From NCBI RefSeq assembly GCF_026151205.1, contig NC_087081.1, positions 1,849,886-1,913,885 of the forward strand: a DNA stretch of 64,000 nt, read 5' to 3'. A model generated the notes under the pieces. The model was given only the letters and a program-made list of their open reading frames with translations. It made no database searches and had not been told where the DNA came from. This document shows positions 1 through 11,464 of this stretch, piece after piece. Both the position numbers and the translations under genes were made by a program. The DNA is from Bolinopsis microptera. Its lineage: Eukaryota > Ctenophora > Tentaculata > Lobata > Bolinopsidae. Each line of letters opens with the position of its first letter. Position 1 is the stretch's first letter.

Positions 1-484
1 TTAGAAGAGTTTTAGCGCGCGTGATGCACGTGTCAGCAGAAAATATTTTAAATGCTAATAATTTAGGTATTTAATGAAAAATTATGTTAGTCTCATTATC
101 GTATAATGGTCAGCATCCGCAATGTCTATCAGTACAGCATCTCTACGTAATTGTGTACACTGTATAGTACACGGAATGAAGTATCGAGCATTAACAGATA
201 AATATGTGTCATCATTAATTATGGATGAAAATACCTTTGAACTATTGAAAGTGATGATCAATAGACGTCATGCGGTTTGCTACAAGTACAGTCAAGTTAG
301 TATAAGAACTGTCGAAATTCGAGTGAAATTATTTTCATTCCCATACATTCAAAAACTGAGCCAGTAAACCTTATTAATATTTAGACATGATAAGTAAAAG
401 TAACTCCAATCATTCAAATTTTTCGTCTGGTGTATGTGAGATTTTTCCCTCCAAATACTTTACCGGCTGTAAACATTAATATAT

Positions 485-620
485 TTCATGTACACATCTG
501 TTTTCCAAACAGTTTAAGTAAAGACTAAAGTTACCGGTACGTGACCAGAACTGCATTGAGTGCAACACGTGCGAATTTGATTTTACGCACGAATTAGTAT
601 TAAATGTTAGACCAAGAAAT
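485..620 (+). repeat. dispersed repeat family X, copy 1
   Basis: Begins with a CTGTTTTCCAAACAGTTTAAGT-like motif (split here: CTGTTTTCC, AAACAGTTTAAGT) and includes ACACGTGCGAATTTGATTTT. The same order of motifs recurs at 1630-1900 and 4848-5035. No coding capacity is seen. Confidence 0.5.
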
Positions 621-1629
621 TGATCTAACACACAATCTGTACTTCTGTACACTTCAATCATCAATGATTGGGCTGATGACTCCAGTGAAGGGGCTGGTGA
701 CTCTAGCGAAAGTGCTGGTGACGAGAGAAAGACATAAACCAGGGATTCCTTCGGGAGCATGTAAGATTATATCAAAGTTTGTTCGCCATGGGGTGTGTCT
801 GGTGTCAAAGATCTTCAAGGTGGGTGCTACTTGTGATGAACTCTAGAAGGATGGGATGGTTATACTCGGTCTCGCCGTCTGGAAGCCCATATAATTCCAG
901 TTCAGAAACCGATAAGGAGGTGCGTCTACTGATGAGAAGTCTCCTTAAAGTTTATTTGGGTTAGAAACGCCATCTGGGTCCTACCCTCGCACAAGATTAT
1001 TCTCATTTCTTGTGTGTTCCATCATTCTACCAATAAGTATACTTACCTTTATGTACATGATATCTTTCTATAGCATATTCTCTATACATTAGTGTTTCTC
1101 CTATAATAATATATTGTACATGACAGGACATAGAACTTATCCTGACTGTCATCTTTTGCGGACCCTAATTCTTCCTAACAAAAACGTAGTCTGTGCTATC
1201 AGCTAGTTATAAGTGTCCAAAGACTATAAATAATGTTTTTTCTTCTATCCGCAACCCGGGATCGAGATGTAAGCCTTCTAACGAATTACCTTCAGCAGTT
1301 CATAACTTAAGGTAGATACCATACTATACTACTTGTATCACGTCGCGATCCCCACCGACATGTCTTTACTTTCTCTAAGTAGATCTTGAAGTGAAAATCG
1401 TTTCCAATTTTAGCGTTGACTGTCGCTGAAATTTCCGTGGTTGTTAGATTTGCCAAAAGCAAAAGTTCTTACTTCTTTCTGATCAAGGTATTCCATTAGC
1501 GTTGCATCACCATTAGCCTTAGGTAAAGGTATAAAATTCGATAACTGTTTTATCGTCTTATCGTATCCGCATGATTTTCTGATCTAATTCTACCGGCCGA
1601 ATGGCAAAGCGATAAAACATTTATTATCA
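621..1629. other. no gene recognised
   Basis: Short ORFs at 604-964 show no recognisable motif and have no splice-site support. Nothing else is seen in this stretch. Confidence 0.5.
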
Positions 1630-1900
1630 TAACACATCCGCGTTTTCCGACCAGTTTAAGTTAAACAAGGTTAACGGTGACCAGTCCTGAGGACAATGAC
1701 TGGAGCCTATTACCTATGACTATAAATTTATAATAATGCAATTCACAGAATTGCATTTTGACGTACTTTTGGGAGTACAAAAAGCGCGCAAACTAAATAT
1801 ATTTGACGCGCGAATCTGTTTTTGAAAGAAACTGATCAAAGTGAAAGAGAATCTAATTTGTAATAACATCGCGCGGGGAATAAATATTGGTCCGTACGTG
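1630..1900 (+). repeat. dispersed repeat family X, copy 2 (longer)
   Basis: Shares the CCAGTTTAAGTTAAA start and the later TCGCGCGGGGAATAA segment with the copy at 4848-5035. The middle is diverged. Confidence 0.45.
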
Positions 1901-2463
1901 TAATAATAAAACTATACTATAAGTATACGAATACCTAACGATTCCCTTGTAAATAGGATAATCTAAAATCACTTTGACGTGGACTGGGAAGCTATTCTCG
2001 CACATAACTTAACGAATCCAAATATACTAGGTCTAGAGAAGGTTCCAAAATCAAACCAGCAATGATAAGTTTATCTTATTGAACTTTAATTAACTTTAAT
2101 TTTGAATCGACACCAATTCAATTGAACGCTCGAGAGTCTGAGAAGAGGCCCCAGCTAGGGCATAGCGTACATATATTAATATCCGTTTAACTTTAAAGTT
2201 AAATAGTCTGCCCATTTACGTTCAAGTCAACGCCCGTACGTAAACGTTTGAATGCCTCCGGGCTCCGAGCGTTCATTTTAATGTCCGTTTTTAACTTTAA
2301 ATGGATACAATGAGATAATAACTATGTTGTCGGAATTAGACAGTAAATAAACAAACAATAAATAAAATAAGTCACTAGTATAGCAAATAGCAATAAGCAA
2401 ATAATAATAAAATTATTGCTCCTTAATTCGTGAATTTTTTCATAAGACGCAAACTTGTGTTAA

Positions 2464-2518
2464 CATTAAATATAATAACATAAATATAATAACATAAATA
2501 TAATAACATAAATAATAA
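2464..2518 (+). repeat. short AT-rich tandem repeat
   Basis: About three to four copies of a 14-base unit, ATAAATATAATAAC. Confidence 0.8.
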
Positions 2519-2634
2519 TAAGGTCTCGCTGCTTGTTAACTGTGGGGCGGTTTCTTTTTTTTGTTCATCACCCAGTCGTACAAGCTCCAATTCGTCTCAC
2601 AGGGTGAGGGCTGATGTCGATTGCGACAGCGCTT

Positions 2635-2871
2635 TCATTGGAAAACTCTGTAGTTCGGGTACCTCTCTACCGAAGTTGCTCCACCAAGAGACTGGACCGT
2701 CAGAATCTTGGCTAAAACTTGAGGCAGCGTCAGTAGAGAATAAGCCTCTTTTCTCTCGGTAGACGTGTCTTGCGAAATTAAAGTATCTTCTTCTTTGTTG
2801 CGCCCGTCACTCCACGTGTCCATGACATCTAGAAACTCCTTCCAAGTAGTAGAATAATTTTGATTGCTCAA
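2635..2871 (-). CDS. unrecognised 78-codon ORF
   Basis: An ATG-initiated ORF in a locally GC-richer patch. The product is polar at the N-terminus (TWKEFLDVMDTWSDGRNKEED), with a leucine-rich stretch LLTLPQVLAKILTVQSLGG near the C-terminus. No family is recognised, no signal peptide is seen, and the upstream sequence in this frame has stops. It may be a fragment of a transposon protein or chance. Confidence 0.2.
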   Translation of the reverse strand: MSNQNYSTTWKEFLDVMDTWSDGRNKEEDTLISQDTSTERKEAYSLLTLPQVLAKILTVQSLGGATSVERYPNYRVFQ

Positions 2872-3094
2872 TGAAATAAATGATTACGATTAAAATGTGG
2901 TATTAAAGTCGTTCGTTTTTGGTGTAGTATTATCAGTTGCCATCATCAACAACAACAACAACAGCTATTCCAATTCCTGACATGGTACTCTTCTGTATAA
3001 TGGACGAAATTAATGGACCCACGCCTCCCGTAAGGTTGCTTAATCGTTTAATAAGCCTTGACCACCACCGCTGATTGAAATTCCGCTGCGATGA

Positions 3095-3178
3095 GTGAAC
3101 CCTGCTTGATTAGGGGATGATGTGAACCCTGCTTGATTCAGGGGATGATGTGAACCCTGCTTGATTCAGGGGATACTG
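3095..3178 (+). repeat. 28-bp tandem repeat, three copies
   Basis: Unit GTGAACCCTGCTTGATTCAG followed by GGGATGAT. The first copy is one base short and the last is slightly truncated. Confidence 0.85.
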
Positions 3179-3715
3179 TCCATTATGCAGTAATGATCTG
3201 GTAGACAGGTGTTCGTGGACAGTTGTCCGCGGACAGTGGTCGGGCTATCTCGATACTGCCGAAACTCCTTCCAGACATCCTGATTCGTGTGTTGATCAAA
3301 TCCCTGATATATAAGCCGGGTGAACACAAAACCCCTACTGAATGTAGGGGGGAATGGAGCTCGAGCCACCTTTTGTTGGCAAGACTAATCATATCGCTTT
3401 TATAGTTTCAATTGCGAAAAGCAAAATTTGCTAACTTTAAGGCGACAGATAATATTTGTAATAAATTACACCATGCAATGAAACCAACTGAATCTTAAGA
3501 CTATTGTCTGAAAATCTAAGCAAGACTATTATCGGCTCGAGAATGAGCATAAATAGTCGACTTCTATCCAGAAACACTATATAGCGGAGTTTAGGGCCTG
3601 AAAAGTGAAACGTGCATGCATGCGCGCTAAAACTCTCCTAACTCATCTAGAACATGTAAAATTGCGGGAAACGATGGCGTGTCGACGTGTTGATATTTTA
3701 AATCTGATTAACGTT

Positions 3716-3784
3716 CCTTTACCATTATGTTGCGAACGTTAAAATCTTTTAGCGAACGCGTTCACAAAACTATTTTTAGTGGTC
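3716..3784 (+). repeat. dispersed repeat family Y, copy 1
   Basis: AACGTTAAAATCTTTTAGCG followed by AACGCGTTCACAAAACTATT. The same block recurs at 5516-5592 with small changes. Confidence 0.55.
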
Positions 3785-4164
3785 TGTACCTAATTAATGA
3801 CGGCTAAACTAGGTAAATTTGCGCATGAACCTATCAATATAGGGACTGATGAAATCTAGGCAGTTAGTGGCACAGAAATCGAAAGGATTAGTGATTTCAT
3901 AAATCAGTAGTCAATGACTAGACAGGGTTATTGAAAATTACAAAGAATAAAATGGGTCCGTTTGGACTTGGGACCAGCTCATAGCACAGTTCATTAATGC
4001 AATCTGAAAACCATTCTGCTAGCTAAAAGTAAAAATGATTTTGTTAGGTAAAACGTACTGAAAAATTAAAATTAAGATTAAAAATTGAAAACGAACTGAA
4101 CTAAAAAAAAGAATGACACGTCATGCTAAAATACATATTCCGAAGTAAATTAATCCCAAATTTT

Positions 4165-4613
4165 CCCCAAATGTTAAATACTTGTCGACAAAGATTTCAA
4201 ACCGTTTGCGCAAGGTGCAGCAATATTAAAACTTTGTCGTGCAAGTTTACGAACTAAATTTTTACAATCCAAAATAAAACTGTTATAAGAACTATTAATA
4301 CGAGCTAAACGAACTAACTGACTAATAAATTTACCATAATACTGGCCTTTGGGATTATTCCCATCTAATAGGGATAATTAATGACATCAAATTATAATCG
4401 TTCCTCTTGTCGTAAAGTTTTTTTAAAAAATTTTCCCTTATAAATATTGATAGTGATATAAGTAAGAATAATATCTAAAAAGTCAGTTTCACGAACTGAA
4501 GTATTATTTTTATTCATAATCATCTCTGGAGGATATATTTCACTTAAAACTCGTTCTAATAGACCAAAATCATATATAAGACCATACCATGATGATATAC
4601 TTTTCCGAGCCAC
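4165..4613 (-). pseudogene. decayed reverse-transcriptase fragment
   Basis: Minus-strand reading from 4613 gives WYGLIYDFGLLERVLSEIYP and then FLDIILTY. After a frame change near 4390 it continues with LDGNNPKGQYYGKFISQLVR and LARINSSYNSF. The order (YP..., FLD..., then LDGN...YG..ISQLVR.AR) matches the C-terminal part of a reverse-transcriptase family common in invertebrate genomes; I recall the pattern but cannot fix the clade. The catalytic DD segment is not present. At least one frameshift separates the parts, so it is a relic. Confidence 0.5.
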
Positions 4614-4847
4614 CGTTGAGCCTATATTGTTCTAAATCTATGGCTGAGACCCATTGGATATTAGTTGCTGTTTGATAACTATAAGCGTATCAATGGTTGT
4701 TACAGTAAGCCCTCAACAGTTGAATACCATCCCAAGCCAACAGTGATGATTAGTCGAAGCATAATGAAACTAGCCAAGTATTTAGCGAGACACAATGATG
4801 AACTGGCCGATCAAGCACTTTTTGGGATTCCCAGCATAAAATAACAA

Positions 4848-5035
4848 CACCTGTTTCCAAACAGTTAAAGTTAAAGATTATAAACTTACCGTTGCCTAAT
4901 TCTGAGAACATGGAACGCACACGTGCCAATATGATTTTACGCGCGAATTACCCAGAATTAACTGAAACTGAATGCTGAAAGAGAATCTTATCAGTTATCG
5001 GCTATCGCGTCGCGCGGGGAATAATTTTGGTCACG
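4848..5035 (+). repeat. dispersed repeat family X, copy 3
   Basis: Contains CTGTTTCCAAACAGTTAAAG, ACACGTGCCAATATGATTTT and TCGCGCGGGGAATAA in the same order as copies 1 and 2. The ORF at 4972-5163 lies partly in it and is not supported as a gene. Confidence 0.5.
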
Positions 5036-5227
5036 TTCATCATTTTGTGTTCCCTTTTAAATACAATTACCAGTGCAGAGAGTGGTTTCAGAAACGCAAA
5101 TTCAACTTGCAAAGATCAATTTACCTGGGTACGGTACCTCGCTCAGGCTTTTGCATTTATTAAGTTAAACACATTGATTTAACATTGAACATATTATGGC
5201 GATTAAAAATATGTCTATAGCAGATAG

Positions 5228-5262
5228 GGCGGAATGACAGGTTCAGCAACGCCCAGGAATTA
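5228..5262 (+). repeat. dispersed repeat family Z, fragment
   Basis: GGCGGAATGACAGGTTCAGC is shared with 12345-12440 and, in reverse orientation, with 29243-29320. Confidence 0.5.
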
Positions 5263-5293
5263 CAAGCAGCAAATTCTGCTACTGCTAGTGCTA

Positions 5294-5509
5294 TCACGGA
5301 GAATCAAAGCAAATATTATAGTGGTACCGTGGCATGTCCTGTGTCCATTCTTGGTCAGCGTTGTATAGGTTGCATGGATTAGGATAAGTTCCTGCTTGCT
5401 GTTGGCGTTGCTGCGGTGAGGCTGGCTGGAACAATTGTCGGAGAACTCTTTGGCTTCGTTCTCTCTTCACTTCTTTCTCCGCACAAAACTGTTTAATCCG
5501 TGGGAGGCC
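5294..5509 (-). CDS. unrecognised 71-codon open segment, possible exon or transposon relic
   Basis: Minus-strand segment, open in one frame from an AG at 5510-5511 to a TGA at 5294, in a GC-richer patch. The product is strongly basic and Gln-rich: it starts GLPRIKQFCAEKEVKRERSQ, then has PASPQQRQQQ and ends with an aromatic-rich tail. There is no ATG, so it would be a 3' exon or a fragment. The composition resembles transposon-encoded proteins, but no family is recognised. Confidence 0.25.
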   Translation of the reverse strand, partial: GLPRIKQFCAEKEVKRERSQRVLRQLFQPASPQQRQQQAGTYPNPCNLYNADQEWTQDMPRYHYNICFDSP

Positions 5510-5515
5510 CTGTTT

Positions 5516-5592
5516 TAACGTTCCTTATGTTCCAAACGTTAAAATCTTTTTAGCGAACGCGTTCACAAACTATTTTTAGTGAACGTTCCGTA
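5516..5592 (+). repeat. dispersed repeat family Y, copy 2
   Basis: AACGTTAAAATCTTTTTAGC with GAACGCGTTCACAAACTATT, as at 3716-3784. Confidence 0.55.
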
Positions 5593-6270
5593 AAGAGTGA
5601 ACCGGAACGTGAAACAGATCCTATTGCACGGTGGACAACCAAACTAGCAACTTTTCTATTATGAATACGTTCAGTAGGTGAAATTTATTGTTATTAATTT
5701 TTACCTGTCAGATACGTAAAATAACAAAGTAATCTCTCCGTTAGGCGTTCGGGTAGGAGAAATAAGCAAGCTGATAAGAGACAATAAAATTACAAACGTA
5801 TGCAATTAGTGTGTGGCGTGAGGTATATTTACTTTAATTTTTAGTGCCGACTTTAGCTTCAATGATATCACCGCGCACCGTTAACATACTCATAGTCTGG
5901 ACAGCACCCTTCTAAATCCGAAAAGTGTCATACTTGTAGTAAATATTTGGTAGAATTCGGTCCAGGACAAGCTATTAAATTTTTTGCTGCGCTCCGGTCT
6001 ATCACAGCAGTTTTCCTAATACCGTAGAGAAGTTTTTTTTATTAACAAATAAAACTCGATTACTAGACTCCTAGCCTGATACGAACTAAATTAAAAATTG
6101 CTCATAATGAACTTATCATCTTATCATAAATAAAAATAAATGCTGTTAGCTGTGAGCTTTTGCTGGTCCCATGAATATAATTCAATGGATATGATATAAT
6201 ATAAATATTCATATACTTGCACATTTACGAGTCTTCTGAATCTATTATATTACATAATACACGACTTCTC
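5593..6270. other. no gene recognised
   Basis: AT-rich sequence with no long ORF, RNA gene or repeat recognised. It ends at the ATTT target duplication of the LTR element. Confidence 0.6.
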
Positions 6271-6274
6271 ATTT

Positions 6275-6920
6275 TGTGCGATAGGTATATTTTAGTTTAA
6301 ATACATATTATTATTTAAGAATTGGATTATATTGAAATTTAGAATAACTTTAATCTTAATATGGAATCACGTTCTAATCTTAATGAAGTAATTGCTCAGT
6401 AGTATTTATATAGTTTATATGTTGTTTGTTGTAAATTATCAGGAGTCATCTTCAGCTCAAATTGTACCGTTTAGATTCCATAGTTTCAGCACCTCAAATC
6501 ATATAAGTTCTCATTTCCCAGCAAATAGTTTCATACCTGTCATTAAGTTCTGTAGACGCATTTCACTTCAACCAATAAGCTTCACTCAATTAATTAGCGA
6601 TCCTATCAGGCCTATTTCATTTATTCACGTGACACACCATCCCATTTATAATCTTCCGCTTTAGTTCACCTTGTTGAAAGAGTTTGTCACCATTAGTCTG
6701 CTTACTCCTAACTCATTCCTCTTTCATGTCACATGACCATTCCTCACAAGTTTTAGATTCACTAGTCATGATATAGTTTTGAAGGTTTAGTTCTGTGGAT
6801 TACCATTTTAATAAGTTTATATTTTTCATTTCTCTACCGCAAAACTCTTTATTTAAAGTCTTTTATTTTGTAAAACCTACCACTAAGTCGAGCAGCTAGG
6901 TACACTAAGCGTGTGCTACA
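6275..6920 (+). repeat. 5' LTR (646 bp)
   Basis: Starts TGTGCGATAGG and ends GTGTGCTACA. It matches the 3' LTR throughout except for a missing 7-base ATT-rich segment near the start. It contains an incidental 90-codon ORF that is repeated in the other LTR. Confidence 0.95.
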
Positions 6921-6921
6921 T

Positions 6922-6940
6922 TTTGGTGCTGCGACCAGGA
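6922..6940 (+). promoter_or_regulatory. tRNA primer-binding site of the LTR element
   Basis: TGGTGCTGCGACCAGGA follows the LTR after a few bases. The leading TGG is the complement of a tRNA CCA end. The tRNA species was not identified. Confidence 0.6.
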
Positions 6941-7147
6941 TTTTCGTTTGACCTGGTTAGCTGCTAGACTTCATTCCCTGTTGGATTTCGAAATAACACA
7001 GAATTACGAATTACTTGTGTTTATTTCTTTGGATTTCATATTAATCTAGAATCTCGAATCACTTTTATTTATTTCTTTAATTCAATATTACGCTTAAACC
7101 CTTCGAATTTATCTAAGATTTCCCGTTCGAGCCAAGAAAGCAATATT

Positions 7148-9421
7148 ATGGGTGACTTAGGCGAGCAATTGAATGCTTTGAATGAGGATCAGAAGCAAGC
7201 TGTTCGAGCGTATGCTACTACACATGCTACTACTGCAGTAGAGACTGCGAAGCTTGACTTTAGGGCTGGAGTTGCAGGGAGTCGTAGGCCGAATACCTTC
7301 GATCCATCTATCACTACCATCCAAGCTTACTTTGACATGTATGAGCCCTTTAGATATATAATGTGCATGAACGGACAACAGGCTGTTAGCACTTTCTTAA
7401 CCTACCTTGATGCTAAGTCCCTTAACTTACTAGTGCATAAGGAACTAACCACTGAGGACGATTGGGATACTTTCAAAGCAGATGTAATTAAAGCACTTAG
7501 TACTCCTAGTGGAGCAGTCAAGGCAAGATTTGAAATCAAGAAAGCCACACAGTTTCATGATGAGACAGTTGCGCAATTTGGTCAAAGGTTACTAGAATTG
7601 GGCAAAGTTGGGTACAATGCAAACCAACTTGCTGCCAGAGATTCGGTTTTAAAGGACGCTTTATCTGCAGGAGTTCTAAGAGATGATCTGAGTATGATTC
7701 TTATCAACCTCTGTGATAAGACATTTCAGGAACTACTGACTGAGGCAGTTAAACTGGACTCATCATACCAAGCTAGGCAAGCGATCAAAGCCCATGATAA
7801 GGTAGAAGTATCAGTAATGAAAACCGAATTAGATGCTACAGGAAAGTTTGATCAGGAATATTTCCAAGTTCCTGTTATGTACACGAGTAGAGGAAGACCA
7901 CAACAAAATAACTGGCGTGACTCAAGAAGCTATGACAATGTGCAATGTTATAATTGTCAAAAATATGGGCATTTGGCAAGTAGCTGCCATTCTCGAAACA
8001 ACACATTCATTTCAAACCAGATGGTTCAGGGATCACGAGGCTTATCTTATGAGAATTCCTCCATGCGGCCTCATAGATGTTTCATTTGTGGCCAGAATGG
8101 ACACTATGCTAGAAATTGCGGGTTCCAGGCTGTAGATGATAGTAGCAGTCCTTATCAATATGGGCAGCCAACGAATCGAAACTCACAAAACTTCAGTAGG
8201 TCTGATGATTATAGACAACGCTCAGTTCAGCGTGGATATTATCAACCCTGTGCACCAAGATATCCACCTTTTCAGAATACAGGTGAGGGTCCTCAATGTG
8301 AAAATAGGTCACTTCAAGATAGAACACATCAGGCTAATAATATAGCACTTGAACACCAGCAATTTAGGGAGCAAGAACATTCTAGAAGGCAATGTTCACA
8401 GAATGTAGGAAGCAGAGTAGCAGAAGAACAGGAGCAGTACAATGATCAATGGTCTCCACACGATCTAGTGAATAACGAGAGGAGTGTAGATTTTGGTACC
8501 GTCCCGGAGGATGACATTGAAAGGCAAACAATAAACCTTTGTAAAGGTCGCGTGTATCTGAATGTAGACATTAATTCCGTTGGAGTTAAGGCTCTTATTG
8601 ACACAGGATCCAGCTTGAATCTGATTGGAGAAAAGCTAGTCGAAAAAATTGGACTTAGCAAGCTAGTTACAGAAGGAACTTTCAAATTAGTTGGAGTCAC
8701 TGGAGCACCACTGAAAACTTCGGGAATTTTACACAATGTACCAGTAATAGTTAAAAATGCCGTGTTAGAATGCGATTTCATAGTGACAAACATGATGAAC
8801 GAAGCATGCATTCTGGGTCAATCATTCCTTTCACAGCACCACATTATCATTGATTTTGACTCCAAAACGGTGAAAAACAGCATGTTTGTAGCTGGCCTTC
8901 TAGAAGGAACACCCAGTAACGACACTCTACAAGTTAGTATCAAGCAAGACACTGTAGTAACTGGATTAGATGTTTCGGAGTGTGCCGTAAATGATAATGC
9001 AACGTTTGACCACATAAAACCACCTGCTGTTTCTCCTAATACTATACACATCGAAGTGCATTTAGAAATTATCGAGAGTAAAGTGAAGAAAATATCATGT
9101 TACATTAAAAACTCGGAACATGTAGATCGCGAGAAGGTTGCATCAACTGTTCATCAGGAAGAAGTAGGTCCAGAATATCAAAACATGACCAAATCCACAC
9201 CACCGGTATGCATTAGAGTGCAAAGTGTCACCGTAAACATGTGTATGTTTGCAACTCATGAAGCTTATAATATAATGCAAGAAGATCAGGAAGATAATAC
9301 GAGGACTGCAAATGATCTAGAGCAGCAGCATGAAACTTGCACCAAAACGACCAGATTGAGTGAAGATGAACCTATGATGTCACCTAATGTTAATGAGTAT
9401 AATCTTAATCAGGCTCTTTAA
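7148..9421 (+). CDS. gag-protease polyprotein, stops before RT
   Basis: A 757-residue structural and protease precursor of the LTR element. Residues 1 to about 235 form a gag matrix/capsid-like region. Two CCHC zinc knuckles follow: CYNCQKYGHLASSC near residue 266 and CFICGQNGHYARNC near 309, typical of nucleocapsid RNA binding. A Gln/Asn/Arg-rich linker leads to a retropepsin-like aspartic protease with the catalytic motif LIDTGSS near residue 485 and a C-terminal ILGQSFL segment near 555. About 190 further residues without a recognised domain end in a stop, at the point where Ty3 polyproteins normally enter RT. The ATG lies 227 bp after the LTR. There is no internal stop or frameshift. The LTR presumably drives expression. 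Pol would have to come from another copy. Confidence 0.9.
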   Translation: MGDLGEQLNALNEDQKQAVRAYATTHATTAVETAKLDFRAGVAGSRRPNTFDPSITTIQAYFDMYEPFRYIMCMNGQQAVSTFLTYLDAKSLNLLVHKELTTEDDWDTFKADVIKALSTPSGAVKARFEIKKATQFHDETVAQFGQRLLELGKVGYNANQLAARDSVLKDALSAGVLRDDLSMILINLCDKTFQELLTEAVKLDSSYQARQAIKAHDKVEVSVMKTELDATGKFDQEYFQVPVMYTSRGRPQQNNWRDSRSYDNVQCYNCQKYGHLASSCHSRNNTFISNQMVQGSRGLSYENSSMRPHRCFICGQNGHYARNCGFQAVDDSSSPYQYGQPTNRNSQNFSRSDDYRQRSVQRGYYQPCAPRYPPFQNTGEGPQCENRSLQDRTHQANNIALEHQQFREQEHSRRQCSQNVGSRVAEEQEQYNDQWSPHDLVNNERSVDFGTVPEDDIERQTINLCKGRVYLNVDINSVGVKALIDTGSSLNLIGEKLVEKIGLSKLVTEGTFKLVGVTGAPLKTSGILHNVPVIVKNAVLECDFIVTNMMNEACILGQSFLSQHHIIIDFDSKTVKNSMFVAGLLEGTPSNDTLQVSIKQDTVVTGLDVSECAVNDNATFDHIKPPAVSPNTIHIEVHLEIIESKVKKISCYIKNSEHVDREKVASTVHQEEVGPEYQNMTKSTPPVCIRVQSVTVNMCMFATHEAYNIMQEDQEDNTRTANDLEQQHETCTKTTRLSEDEPMMSPNVNEYNLNQAL

Positions 9422-9424
9422 CCA

Positions 9425-11448
9425 AGTCACGGAGACGTTTTATGGTCGACAGTGAGAACAACCTATTAGGAATAATACAGCGCATTTGTACGAAAAATAT
9501 TATTCCGTAGTAAGGTAGTAGTGTATTTGGTATTCATGCAGGAGTTGAGTCTTCGTCATATACTTATTGATGAATCAACCGAAGAGTTGCAATAAGTAAT
9601 TTACATATTATTAAAGTGCAAGTGAGGGTAATAGAATTTCAATTGTAGTACAGTTGATTTTCTTATACGGCAGAGTTGGCTGGTGAGGGCGTCATGAATA
9701 CAGTTTCAAGAGCTTAGAAGTAAGCAACTTTTCAGCTAATAGTACAGTGAATTGAGGCAATCGAATCACTTCACAAAGTTAGATAAGTTCAGTACACAGT
9801 GAATTTCCGCAACAGAAGTTTACATCGAGAGTGTGATGTATTTGATTTCATAGCGAAAAGAATGTTTGTAACGAGAATGATTTACAGTTTGAATAAAGAG
9901 TTGTGAAATGTGAACAAGTTTTTATGAGTTAATAGCGCAGGATTCACGGATAATGGATGAAAGTGTATTGCAGGCCGGCAATTATTCTAGTCATTATACC
10001 GGATGAGAGCTCGAAAGTGGTCGGTTGGAGTATCTAAGTTATGAGAGAGGAATAAGATTGGGACTCTTATTAATTTCTCTCTGTCCCACGTAATTTAAGA
10101 TCTCTACCAGAAGTTAAATAATGAAACGATTATGTGATATGTTTTACAGATGTCAAGCTATGAAATAGGAAACCGCACTCATCGGTTTAGTATTATGTTG
10201 TGGAATTGCAACTGGGCTGGACAAAATGTTTACAAAGAGATACCACTTTTTAAGCAATGCGGCACTTAAACCTGTTAAATACAGGCCACCCGCCACTAGC
10301 ACTGAAGTACGGTACAATCTGTGTTCAAGAAAACGGGAACTCGATATGACCCTCATTTGACACAATGTAGAGAATACGTGCAAACTGTCGTACATTAGAT
10401 TTATCCAGTACTTCATCATGTGAAAGTTCGGTACTCACGAAGAATAAGGAACTCAAAGTCAGGAACTAAATAAGTATAGCCATTTCTCTTAAAAAGATGG
10501 AAAGATGGAATAAGAGTCAATGAAGTATAAGGCATTTCAATTTTGCGACTGTATTATACGTGTAGACTCATTATGTTATTTTTTATTGTTGTTTCTTATC
10601 ATTTTTATTTTACGAACCGCTCCTGTATTATACAATAAATATTTGATATCTATTTACTTTAAACTTTTAAAGATATATCGTTACCTTTCTTATTACGTTT
10701 TAAGTCCACATGAATGAATCATTGAAACATGGAAATAAGTCGAGGAAGAAGAATCAGTGAAATCCGGAGGATCTGAATGAGAAAGAGAACATGGATTGAC
10801 TAAATCATAGCCTAAACGAAAAACGATAGACTTTGGTCGAAAACCTGAACCTGACGGAAGAACTACTACCTTACTACAACTACACTGCAACTAGGACAAC
10901 TAGACTGCAACTCGGAGGACATTCAACGTAGAACTGTTATTTTGTTAAACTTTGTATTTTTTGAACAACCTGGTCTCCCAAGGGGGAAAGGAGAAGTATA
11001 ATTGATAGCATGTTTATTATTTTGTTTTGAAGTATTAGTTATATTATAGCTTTAAGGTTGACGAGAAAAGTAGAAAGTTTTGAACGTATTTGTATTTTAC
11101 CGAAATTTAAAGTAGTTATGTTTATCATTAAAGTTATAAGTATTATTAAAGTTATGTTTATTATTAAAGCTCTTTTAATAACGTACCTTTTTAAACTGTC
11201 CCTAGATGAACTTGAAAAACTTTATCAATAACTGTTTTTGTCTTATCTGGTGTTTGATCTTTGCATAATATGTTTTGTATTTAAGTACCATTTTCTGGCG
11301 ATATATTTTCAAGCATAAGCTACTTTTCTTAACTTCTAGTATTCATGTTATTTTCTGGGATGACTTGTTTAAAACGGCTGAGCATAAGTTTTATCTTAAA
11401 ACCGGTGTTATTAAATTTCAATTTATTATTATTATCGTCTTTTCATAT
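9425..11448 (+). other. non-coding internal region of the LTR element
   Basis: About 2 kb between the gag-protease stop and the polypurine tract. Only short ORFs without recognisable motifs are present, and I see no RT, integrase or envelope remnant. This occupies the place of pol. Confidence 0.7.
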
Positions 11449-11463
11449 GGGGAGAAGGGAGAG
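11449..11463 (+). promoter_or_regulatory. polypurine tract of the LTR element
   Basis: GGGGAGAAGGGAGAG sits one base from the 3' LTR, the expected site for plus-strand priming. Confidence 0.85.
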
Positions 11464-11464
11464 T

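Larger units (their letters stand above)
1..3641. repeat. inverted-repeat pair at window edge, possible non-autonomous DNA element
   Basis: Bases 1-31 and 3610-3641 are imperfect inverted copies, with the outer end reading TTAGAAGAGTTTTAGCGCGC on the left and its complement, one base different, on the right. The interval between has no recognisable transposase and contains other degenerate repeats. The left end coincides with the window start, so a target duplication cannot be checked. It could be a non-autonomous DNA transposon or two inverted copies of one repeat. Confidence 0.35.

Noticed and set aside
6392-6664. 90-residue ORF, repeated at 11589-11861
   Set aside because: Lies inside both LTRs; duplicated because the LTRs are, with no protein motif.
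9425-11448. Hidden RT or envelope in the LTR element
   Set aside because: No RT, RNase H, integrase or membrane-protein motif could be read in any frame.
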